DNA of 10,266 bases from an uncultured Clostridia bacterium (GTDB lineage Bacteria; Bacillota; Clostridia; Lachnospirales; Anaerotignaceae). The notes under the pieces were generated by a model, which was not told where the DNA came from, did not search any database, and worked only from the letters and a program-made list of their open reading frames with translations. The stretch is from contig CAJUKL010000062.1 of NCBI GenBank assembly GCA_910587195.1, forward strand, positions 1-10,266, written 5' to 3'. Each line of letters starts with the position of its first letter. Position 1 is the first letter of the stretch. Positions 1 through 6,251 of the stretch are shown one piece after another. The position numbers and the translations under genes were made by a program.

Positions 1-55
1 TCGAACGAGAAGCCCCCGCCTCTATGCGTTAGCATAGGCGGTGGGAGTATGTCAC
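1..55 (+). mobile_element. right end of an IS200/IS605-family element (tnpB 3' end / omega RNA scaffold end), partial
   Basis: Seen: an imperfect G/C-rich hairpin in otherwise A+T-rich DNA. A perfect inner stem pairs CTATGC (22-27) with GCATAG (32-37) around the loop GTTA, and an outer C-run (13-20) pairs with a G-rich run (38-45) with bulges. The block ends in GTGGGAGTATGTCAC. Known: a C-rich/G-rich hairpin followed by a short GAGTATGTCAC-like tail is a recurrent form of IS200/IS605 right ends, where the 3' end of tnpB overlaps the end of the omega RNA scaffold. Inference: the element runs leftward out of the window and ends near base 55, so the omega RNA guide would be read from the bases just after it, at the start of the next gene. 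The + strand frame here encodes SNEKPPPLCVSIGGGSM and is open into the next gene. Only the tail is visible, so family membership rests on pattern memory and activity cannot be judged. Confidence 0.5.
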
Positions 56-61
56 GGGGGG
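56..61 (+). promoter_or_regulatory. G-run ribosome binding site that decides the yihY-like start
   Basis: GGGGGG lies 5 bases before the ATG at 67. The earlier in-frame ATG at 49 falls inside the IS-like right end and has no comparable site, so 67 is preferred. The run is not a textbook AGGAGG, but G-rich sites are common in this window. Confidence 0.5.
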
Positions 62-66
62 AATTT

Positions 67-921
67 ATGGAATTAAGAGAGAAATATAAAGGAAATCAAA
101 AAGGGATATTGTTTTTAATAGAATTAATAGAAAGATATTCTCATGACCAAGTAGGAAAATCAGCGGCAGCATTGACCTATTATTTGATATTTGCATTGTT
201 TCCTTTTTTGCTTTTTATCAGTACCTTATTAGGCTTTTTAAATATTCCTATGGTATCTTTATCAGGGCATATATCACAATTTTTGCCGGAAGACATGATT
301 ATGCTTTTAAATGTTTGTATTGCGCAAGTAACAGAAAACAGAAGCAGTACAGTATTAGCGTTTTCGCTGCTTATTTCCTTGTGGTCACCCATTCGGGCAG
401 TAAATGCTTTGATGGACGCTATCAATGTAGCGTATCGGGGAAAGCCTAGAAAATCAGCCGTAAAATATAAAATATTTACATTAATTTATATTTTGCTTGT
501 GATTGTGTTTATATTGGTTGCACTTTTTATTGTGGTAATAGGAGAAAATGTATTACAATGGGCAGGAAATTATGTTCCTTTTATCATACCACATCAGTTA
601 ATTTTATTATGGAGTAAATTGCGCTTTTTGCCTTTAACCATAATACTTTTTTGTGTTTTGTCCTCCTTATATTATGTTTCCCCTAGCGAAAGACCAAAAA
701 GAAGATATGTTTTTCCGGGTGCCTTTGTATCCCTTTTGTCTTGGTTGGCTTTTTCAATAGGGTTTGCTTATTATGTAGATAATATGGCAAACTATTCTGT
801 TATTTATGGTTCGATTGGAGCAATTATTGTACTTTTAATGTGGTTTTACTTTAGTGCAGTTACCATATTGATGGGAGCAGAATGGAATCATGCTTTATTG
901 TCTATTTATGGAAAAAAATAA
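67..921 (+). CDS. YihY/BrkB-family (UPF0761) inner-membrane protein
   Basis: A 284-residue integral membrane protein of unsettled biochemical role; the family was once mislabelled ribonuclease BN and is often annotated 'virulence factor BrkB'. Seen: about six hydrophobic segments near residues 35-57, 96-110, 136-160, 188-204, 215-236 and 246-270. Family-typical stretches are SAAALTYYLIFALFP near the first segment, SPIRAVNALMDAINVAY after the second, YGSIGAIIVLLMWFY in the last and GAEWN just after it. Length is ordinary for the family and no frame damage is visible. The start is placed at 67 rather than 49 because the G-rich ribosome site precedes 67 and base 49 lies inside the IS-like end. 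No terminator is seen after the stop; the next gene has its own promoter. Family assignment is secure; function in the cell is not. Confidence 0.9.
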   Translation: MELREKYKGNQKGILFLIELIERYSHDQVGKSAAALTYYLIFALFPFLLFISTLLGFLNIPMVSLSGHISQFLPEDMIMLLNVCIAQVTENRSSTVLAFSLLISLWSPIRAVNALMDAINVAYRGKPRKSAVKYKIFTLIYILLVIVFILVALFIVVIGENVLQWAGNYVPFIIPHQLILLWSKLRFLPLTIILFCVLSSLYYVSPSERPKRRYVFPGAFVSLLSWLAFSIGFAYYVDNMANYSVIYGSIGAIIVLLMWFYFSAVTILMGAEWNHALLSIYGKK

Positions 922-931
922 ATTAATAAGA

Positions 932-960
932 TTGATATGGTACAACAAGAGTAATATACT
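932..960 (+). promoter_or_regulatory. predicted sigma-A-type promoter for the stalk-domain gene
   Basis: TTGATA (932-937) and TATACT (955-960) are separated by 17 bases, with the start codon 30 bases further on. Both hexamers are close to the vegetative consensus. Prediction by eye only, in A+T-rich DNA where chance matches are frequent. Confidence 0.5.
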
Positions 961-990
961 TAGAAAAATAATAGGGAGAGGGGAATATAC

Positions 991-2019
991 ATGAAATTAA
1001 AAAGATTGTTTTCTGTGTTGTGTGTGGTTGTTATGATATGGAGTGTTCCTGTATTTGCCTGTGGCAGTAATTCTGGTCCACGCTATACAGAAAAACAAGT
1101 TGATATTAGGAATGCAAAGATTACTTTTATCTCAAGAACAGAAGAACATAAAGTAGGGTATAGATGTTATCCTGTTTTGGATATTCATATTAAGGAAAAC
1201 CAAGCAGGCGTATTGCAAGATGGTGATGTTATTTATTTTGAAACAAGTAAAGTTGGTAAAAAATATGTTGCAAGTAGTACACTTGACATTGAAGCAAAAG
1301 GGTTAACTGTGGAAGAAGTATCTAACGAAACAGAAAATCATTTTGCAATCCGCATTTCCAGAGGAAATAAAAGAGAGTTAGCACAAATTGATATTCGTTT
1401 TGAAGGTGAATTATCTGGAGATAAATATACTGAAAGAGATGCACCTACATTTTCTCTTTTTTTAAATGTGGACAAGACAAAAGAAAAAAACTTGTTTGCA
1501 GGAGAAGAAAATATATTACTGAATAAAGAATTTTTAGTATTAATTAGTGAGACTTTAGAAAGAGAAAAACAAATAGCGGAAAAAAAACAAAATTTCAAAA
1601 AATTATTTCCAAATATGACATTTTCAATAGGAACAAATCAAATGATATGGAAAGAAGAACAAAGACAATTAAAATATCCTGTTTATATCAATCAAAATAA
1701 TATAGCAATGCTTTCTATGGAGGATTTTCTGGAAATTATAAAAAGTCTCAATCAGATGGAGAAAATTGGACAAATCATTATAAAACCATATGATGACCAA
1801 AATGGATATAGCATTATAAATGAAATGTATTTATATAAGATAAATTTTGATGATTTTTCTATTGTTCATAATGGAATTATCCGGAGAGATATTATAATCG
1901 AAAAAGAAAATGATGTATATTTTATTAGTGTAAGAGGAGTTGCTGAAATATTGGGGGTAGAAAATGGTGTTGTATGGGATGATAGTAGAAAAACTATTTC
2001 CATAGGGGCAAATTTTTAG
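991..2019 (+). CDS. secreted copper-amine-oxidase-N-like (stalk) domain protein
   Basis: A 342-residue exported protein of unknown specific role. Seen: a signal peptide at residues 1-23 (KLKR, then a hydrophobic core, then VPVFA before Cys24). Cys24 could be lipidated, but Phe at -2 is unlike a normal lipobox, so ordinary cleavage is as likely. Residues about 35-170 form a beta-rich region, including KENQAGVLQDGDVIYFET. A charged, helix-prone linker follows near 175-205. The last 130 or so residues look like a copper amine oxidase N-terminal-type domain (Pfam PF07833 class), ending in the signature SVRGVAEILGV...VVWDDSRKTISI. In Clostridia such domains occur in many cell-surface proteins and do not imply amine oxidase activity. 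A strong site AGGGAGAGGGG (973-983) lies 7 bases before the ATG. The gene is probably co-transcribed with the membrane protein 60 bases downstream. The domain call is good; function is unknown. Confidence 0.8.
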   Translation: MKLKRLFSVLCVVVMIWSVPVFACGSNSGPRYTEKQVDIRNAKITFISRTEEHKVGYRCYPVLDIHIKENQAGVLQDGDVIYFETSKVGKKYVASSTLDIEAKGLTVEEVSNETENHFAIRISRGNKRELAQIDIRFEGELSGDKYTERDAPTFSLFLNVDKTKEKNLFAGEENILLNKEFLVLISETLEREKQIAEKKQNFKKLFPNMTFSIGTNQMIWKEEQRQLKYPVYINQNNIAMLSMEDFLEIIKSLNQMEKIGQIIIKPYDDQNGYSIINEMYLYKINFDDFSIVHNGIIRRDIIIEKENDVYFISVRGVAEILGVENGVVWDDSRKTISIGANF

Positions 2020-2079
2020 CATAAATCCAAATATTTTGAATATACTATAACACCATTTTTATGGGGGAGGTTATGGTAT

Positions 2080-2535
2080 ATGTGGTTTGTATTTTTGGCA
2101 GCATTTTTAATATGCCTTTTTTGGAAGCGATTTTCTTTGTTATTAGGTTTTTTTGATGGTCTATTTTTAGCATTTATGTGTTTTTGTTTTTTACCTGTTT
2201 TGCTGGAAGGAGAATTTTTTTGGATAAATTCGATGTTGTTAGTTTTAGGTGTATTGGCAAGTTCTCTTTTAGAACAAAAAACAAATAATTTTTATTATGG
2301 CACGCAAAAATATGGACTTTTTCATTGTACTGTATTTTTAACAGCAGTTTTGGTTTTTTACTATGTAGAAATAAAAGCAGCATTTTTATTTTCTTTGCTC
2401 AGTGGCTTATTTTTATTGGTAGCTTGTGGTGGAATTTTACCGGAAGAACACAATGCAAAAAGAAAAATGAAGTTAGCAATTTTAGGAATGGCTGGTTTTT
2501 TAATTGGCATATTGCTGATTTTTCCTATAGAATAA
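2080..2535 (+). CDS. small polytopic membrane protein, family not recognised
   Basis: A 151-residue, very hydrophobic protein that I do not recognise. Seen: about six candidate membrane segments near residues 2-14, 18-42, 47-64, 79-97, 100-119 and 131-149. Short polar loops separate them, notably EQKTNNFYYGTQKYG (65-79) and the charged PEEHNAKRKMK (121-131). No catalytic motif is evident. GGGGGAGG (2063-2070) sits 9 bases before the ATG at 2080. An ATG at 2073 is in another frame and meets a stop after about 27 codons, so it is not the start. It follows the secreted stalk-domain gene by 60 bases with no terminator between them and no good promoter of its own (a TATACT at 2041-2046 lacks a -35 partner), so the two are likely one operon. 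A role at the membrane alongside the secreted partner is inference only. Confidence 0.7.
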   Translation: MWFVFLAAFLICLFWKRFSLLLGFFDGLFLAFMCFCFLPVLLEGEFFWINSMLLVLGVLASSLLEQKTNNFYYGTQKYGLFHCTVFLTAVLVFYYVEIKAAFLFSLLSGLFLLVACGGILPEEHNAKRKMKLAILGMAGFLIGILLIFPIE

Positions 2536-2631
2536 AATAAAAATATAGACAAATTTAACAGCAAAAAAGGAATCCCATTTAAAGCAAAAAGAAATTTTAT
2601 GTGTATATTGTTAATATTTGTTATTTCCTGT

Positions 2632-2660
2632 TTGCAATATAGCAAAACATCTGTTATAGT
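2632..2660 (+). promoter_or_regulatory. predicted promoter of glycogen phosphorylase (extended -10)
   Basis: TTGCAA (2632-2637), a 17-base spacer, then TATAGT (2655-2660) preceded by TG at 2652-2653, giving an extended -10 TGTTATAGT. The start codon is 50 bases downstream. A dyad ATAGTG (2656-2661) / CACTAT (2676-2681) overlaps the -10 and the likely transcript start. Confidence 0.6.
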
Positions 2661-2710
2661 GGAAGTGTAATATATCACTATGAAGGTGTTTATGACATGG
2701 GAGGTTAGAG

Positions 2711-5161
2711 ATGAGTTACACAAATTTAAGCAAAGAAGAAATAAAACAAGAAATTATTAGTAATGTAAAAAGTCTTTATCGAAAAAAAATTGAAGATGCT
2801 ACTTCACAGGAAATTTATCAAGCTGCCGTGTTTGCAGTCAAAGATATTATTACAGATAAATGGATTAAAACACATGATGAATATAAAGAAAAAGATGTAA
2901 AAACCGTATATTATCTTTCTATGGAGTTTTTGATGGGTCGTTTTTTAGGCAATACGGTTATGAATTTAATGATATATGATGAAATCAAAGGCGCTTTTGA
3001 TGAATTAGGCATTGATTATAATCTTATTGAGGACATGGAACCAGACCCAGGTTTGGGAAATGGTGGTTTAGGACGTTTAGCAGCTTGCTTTTTAGATTCC
3101 CTTTCTACTTTGCACTTACCAGCATATGGTTGTGGTATTCGTTATCACTATGGCATTTTTGAGCAAAAAATTGAAAATGGCTATCAAAAAGAAGTCCCTG
3201 ACAACTGGTTAGAAGAAGGTGACCCTTGGTCTATCAGAAGAAACGAATATTCTGTAGAAGTAAAATTTGGCGGTTATGTTCGTGCGGTAGAAAAAGAAGA
3301 TGGTAATTATAGATTTGTACAGGAAGGATACCAGTCAGTTATTGCGGTACCTTATGACTATCCTGTTTTGGGATATGCAAATAATACCGTAAATACCTTA
3401 CGTTTATGGGATGCAAGACCCAAAAATGAATTGGATTTAAAATCTTTTAATGAAGGCGATTATCAAAAAGCATTAGCAGAAAAAAATCTTGCCACAACAT
3501 TAACAGAGGTATTATATCCTGCGGATGAACATTATGCCGGAAAAGAATTACGTTTAAAACAACAGTATTTCTTTATTTCTGCAACAGTACAAAGAGCAAT
3601 TAACAAATTTAAAAGTCAGCATACAGATTTATCTTTGTTACCTGAAAAAATTGCATTTCAGTTAAATGATACCCATCCAGCTGTTGCAGTTGCAGAGTTA
3701 ATGCGTGTCTTGGTAGATGAAAATGATATGCCTTGGGATGATGCATGGGCAATTACCAGAAAAGTATGCGCTTATACCAATCATACCATTATGTCAGAAG
3801 CGTTAGAAAAATGGCCAATGGAATTATTTAGCCGTTTATTGCCTCGTATTTATCAGATTGTGGAAGAAATCAACAAAAGATATTGTGCTGCTTTGATAGA
3901 ACGTTTTGGTAATGACCCTCAAAAAATAAGAGATATGGCAATTATTGCAGATGGACAGATTAGAATGGCATATCTTGCGATTGTAGGTAGTCATTCTGTT
4001 AATGGTGTAGCAGCCTTGCATACAGAAATTTTGAAAAAACAGGAATTGAAAAATTTCTATGAAATTTATCCTGAAAAATTCAATAACAAAACAAATGGAA
4101 TTACACAAAGAAGATGGTTGAACCATGCAAATAAAAAATTAGCAGATTTGATTACTTCCAAAATTGGAAATGGTTGGATTACTAATTTAACCGAGTTGGA
4201 AAAATTATTGCCTTATGCAGAAGATAAAAAATTCCAAAAACAGTTTATGGATATTAAAAGAGAAAACAAAGTTGCGCTTGCAAAATATATCAAAGAAACA
4301 AAGAACATTGACATTGACCCTGATTCTATTTTTGATATTCAGGTAAAACGTTTACATGAGTACAAAAGACAACTTTTAAACATTTTCCATGTTATTGGAT
4401 TATATAATCAATTAAAAATCAATCCAGGATTGAACATTACACCAAGAACTTTTATTTTTGGTGCAAAATCTGCGGCAGGTTATCACAGAGCAAAATTGAT
4501 TATCAAATTGATTAACAGTGTTGCCAATGTTATCAATAACGATGCTTCCATTAAAGGAAAAATCAAAGTTGTGTTTATGGAAAACTACAGAGTATCTTTA
4601 GCAGAAAAATTGATTCCAGCAGCTGATGTGAGTGAACAAATTTCTACAGCAAGTAAAGAAGCATCTGGTACAGGTAACATGAAATTTATGCTTAATGGTG
4701 CTTTGACCATTGGAACAATGGATGGTGCAAACGTAGAAATTTATGAAGAAGTTGGAAAAGATAATATTTTTGTCTTTGGTATGTCTGCAGAAGAAGTTAT
4801 TGCCAAATATAAAGACAATTCCTATGACCCTTGGGCAATTTATAATATCAGTCAAGATGTTCGTATGATATTAACAAAATTGATTGATGGTACCTTTGAC
4901 GCTAATCCGGATTTATTCCGTGAATTATATGATTCTTTATTAAATGGTCGTGGTGGTAGACCAGACGAGTATTTTGTACTGGAAGATTATGCAGATTATG
5001 CAAGAGCACAGCAAGAAGTGGACAAGGCCTATAAAAATAAAGAAAAATGGGCGAAAAAAGCAATTATTAATGTTGCAAAAAGTGGAAAATTTTCTAGTGA
5101 TAGAACCATACAGCAATATGCTGATGAAATTTGGAACTTAAAACCATTAGAAATAAAATAA
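2711..5161 (+). CDS. glgP: glycogen/starch/alpha-glucan phosphorylase (GT35)
   Basis: A cytoplasmic enzyme that releases glucose-1-phosphate from the non-reducing ends of alpha-1,4-glucans using inorganic phosphate and pyridoxal phosphate. Seen: 816 residues, within the usual family range. Conserved blocks occur in order: YLSMEFLMGR (about 67-76), DPGLGNGGLGRLAACFLDS (about 113-131), FQLNDTHPAVAVAEL (about 316-330), NHTIMSEALEKWP (about 357-369), NGITQRRWL (about 463-471), VKRLHEYKRQLLN (about 545-557) and EASGTGNMKFMLNGALTIG (about 650-668). The last block carries the pyridoxal-phosphate Lys, residue 658, followed by TMDGANVEI. No key residue is missing and no frameshift is seen. GGGAGG (2699-2704) lies 6 bases before the ATG. 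The gene has its own promoter and terminator, so it is probably monocistronic; no other glycogen gene is in the window. Whether it prefers glycogen or maltodextrin cannot be read from the sequence by eye. Confidence 0.97.
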   Translation: MSYTNLSKEEIKQEIISNVKSLYRKKIEDATSQEIYQAAVFAVKDIITDKWIKTHDEYKEKDVKTVYYLSMEFLMGRFLGNTVMNLMIYDEIKGAFDELGIDYNLIEDMEPDPGLGNGGLGRLAACFLDSLSTLHLPAYGCGIRYHYGIFEQKIENGYQKEVPDNWLEEGDPWSIRRNEYSVEVKFGGYVRAVEKEDGNYRFVQEGYQSVIAVPYDYPVLGYANNTVNTLRLWDARPKNELDLKSFNEGDYQKALAEKNLATTLTEVLYPADEHYAGKELRLKQQYFFISATVQRAINKFKSQHTDLSLLPEKIAFQLNDTHPAVAVAELMRVLVDENDMPWDDAWAITRKVCAYTNHTIMSEALEKWPMELFSRLLPRIYQIVEEINKRYCAALIERFGNDPQKIRDMAIIADGQIRMAYLAIVGSHSVNGVAALHTEILKKQELKNFYEIYPEKFNNKTNGITQRRWLNHANKKLADLITSKIGNGWITNLTELEKLLPYAEDKKFQKQFMDIKRENKVALAKYIKETKNIDIDPDSIFDIQVKRLHEYKRQLLNIFHVIGLYNQLKINPGLNITPRTFIFGAKSAAGYHRAKLIIKLINSVANVINNDASIKGKIKVVFMENYRVSLAEKLIPAADVSEQISTASKEASGTGNMKFMLNGALTIGTMDGANVEIYEEVGKDNIFVFGMSAEEVIAKYKDNSYDPWAIYNISQDVRMILTKLIDGTFDANPDLFRELYDSLLNGRGGRPDEYFVLEDYADYARAQQEVDKAYKNKEKWAKKAIINVAKSGKFSSDRTIQQYADEIWNLKPLEIK

Positions 5162-5198
5162 TACTTTTTTAACAAAAAATAGAAATACAATTTTTTTT

Positions 5199-5228
5199 AA
5201 AAGCTGCCAAATTGTTTGGCAGCTTTTT
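5199..5228 (+). terminator. rho-independent terminator after glgP
   Basis: A perfect 13-bp stem: AAAAGCTGCCAAA (5199-5211), loop TTG (5212-5214), TTTGGCAGCTTTT (5215-5227), with the arm running into a T-tract. It begins 37 bases after the glgP stop and ends the glgP transcription unit. Confidence 0.92.
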
Positions 5229-5263
5229 CTGATTATTTTTCTGTTAAATTTTAAAAAATATGA

Positions 5264-5293
5264 TTCACAATATTGTGCATAATGTGGTATAAT
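5264..5293 (+). promoter_or_regulatory. predicted promoter of the lipoprotein-chemoreceptor unit, with embedded palindrome
   Basis: TTCACA (5264-5269), an 18-base spacer, and TATAAT (5288-5293) preceded by TG at 5285-5286 (extended -10 TGGTATAAT). The perfect 12-bp palindrome CACAATATTGTG (5266-5277) covers most of the -35 and the start of the spacer, where a repressor could block polymerase. The TTG start is 46 bases after the -10. Confidence 0.65.
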
Positions 5294-5324
5294 AATAAAA
5301 AGAATATTTACATTAGAATAATGA

Positions 5325-5330
5325 GGGAGG
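5325..5330 (+). promoter_or_regulatory. ribosome binding site that selects a TTG start
   Basis: GGGAGG lies 8 bases before TTG at 5339. Upstream in-frame ATGs at 5273 and 5321 are unsuitable: the first lies upstream of the -10 hexamer, the second directly abuts this site. Starting at 5339 also gives a clean lipoprotein signal peptide. Confidence 0.8.
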
Positions 5331-5338
5331 AATACAAA

Positions 5339-6208
5339 TTGAATTTTTGTAAAAAACTATGCAGTCTATTTTTAGCTACACTTATGGTATTTTCTATAGC
5401 AGCTTGTGCTGGTACCTCTCAAACAGGTGCAGCACCAGAAGAAGTAATACAAACAGCAAAAACAAATATGCAAGCAGTTACAAACTTAGAATCTGAAAAA
5501 GTGGTAGATATGTCCATGAGTATGGGGGAAGAAACATTAAACCTGAAAACATCAGCAAATATAACTACTTTTACAGACCCTATGAAGTTAAAAATAGCAA
5601 TGACAATGGATATGGGGGAGGAGTTTGGTGGCCCTCAAACAAGTGAAATTTATGCTGATGAAACAGATGGAAACATCAATATATATATGAATATTATGGA
5701 TGCTTGGTATAAACAAGCTGTTTCAACAGAACAATTAATAACATATGATACAAAACAAAGCGTTGCTACTTATTTAGATACAGTAACAGATTTAAAACAA
5801 ACTGCTACAGAACAAATAAACGGTGCAAATGCAACAAAATATGATGGTGTTATTACAGGTGCAAAAATGAAAGAAGCCGTAGAAGCAACAGGTGCTTTAG
5901 AAAGTTTGCAATCTATGTTAGCGGGTTTAAATATGGATGCACAAACTTTATATGATGGACTAAGTGATATTTCCATTAGTATTTGGATTGATGAACAAGG
6001 CTATCCTGTAAAATGTGAAATGGATATGACAAAAATGGGCCAAGATTTAATGACAAAATTAATGCAAGCCAGTGGAAATACGGCTGGTGAAGGTATTACA
6101 ATCGGTAACATGACCCTTTCCTTTGTGAATAAAAACTTTAACCAAGCAGCAGAGTTTGAAATTCCAGAAGAAGCAAAAAATGCATCTGAAATCAACATGC
6201 AACAATAA
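5339..6208 (+). CDS. Met-rich lipoprotein, DUF6612/LppX-like
   Basis: A 289-residue predicted lipoprotein anchored on the outer face of the membrane. Seen: from a TTG start, a signal peptide MNFCKKLCSLFLATLMVFS is followed by the lipobox IAAC, with Cys23 as the lipidated residue. The mature part begins with a short Gly/Ala/Thr linker, then EEVIQTAKTNMQAVTNLES. Alternating-hydrophobic strands such as DMSMSM, KLKIAMTMDM, NIYMNIMDAWYKQ and DISISIWIDEQGYPVKCEMDM suggest a beta-rich concave fold. The layout fits the DUF6612-type lipoproteins of Firmicutes and, more loosely, the LppX/LolA superfamily, which binds lipids or other hydrophobic ligands; this is from memory, not a search. There are about 22 methionines, high for 289 residues. 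It shares its apparent transcript with the chemoreceptor 43 bases downstream. Export and lipidation are well supported; ligand and function are unknown. Confidence 0.8.
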   Translation: MNFCKKLCSLFLATLMVFSIAACAGTSQTGAAPEEVIQTAKTNMQAVTNLESEKVVDMSMSMGEETLNLKTSANITTFTDPMKLKIAMTMDMGEEFGGPQTSEIYADETDGNINIYMNIMDAWYKQAVSTEQLITYDTKQSVATYLDTVTDLKQTATEQINGANATKYDGVITGAKMKEAVEATGALESLQSMLAGLNMDAQTLYDGLSDISISIWIDEQGYPVKCEMDMTKMGQDLMTKLMQASGNTAGEGITIGNMTLSFVNKNFNQAAEFEIPEEAKNASEINMQQ

Positions 6209-6251
6209 AAATGCTTTTTTATAAAAATAAAAGGGGAAAAGAGGTTTTATT

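Noticed and set aside
49..66. Upstream ATG extending the yihY-like gene by six codons
   Set aside because: It falls within the IS-like right end and lacks a suitable ribosome site; the ATG at 67 has a G-run 5 bases before it.
1054..1065. Lipobox in the 991-2019 protein
   Set aside because: Cys24 follows VFA, but Phe at -2 is unlike a standard lipobox, so lipidation is left open rather than annotated.
2041..2079. Separate promoter for the small membrane protein
   Set aside because: TATACT at 2041-2046 has no plausible -35 at 16-18 bases (it would fall on the previous gene's stop region with no match), so co-transcription is preferred.
5273..5338. ATG starts at 5273 or 5321 for the lipoprotein
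   Set aside because: 5273 lies upstream of the -10 box and 5321 directly abuts the ribosome site; the TTG at 5339 has correct spacing and gives a standard lipoprotein signal.
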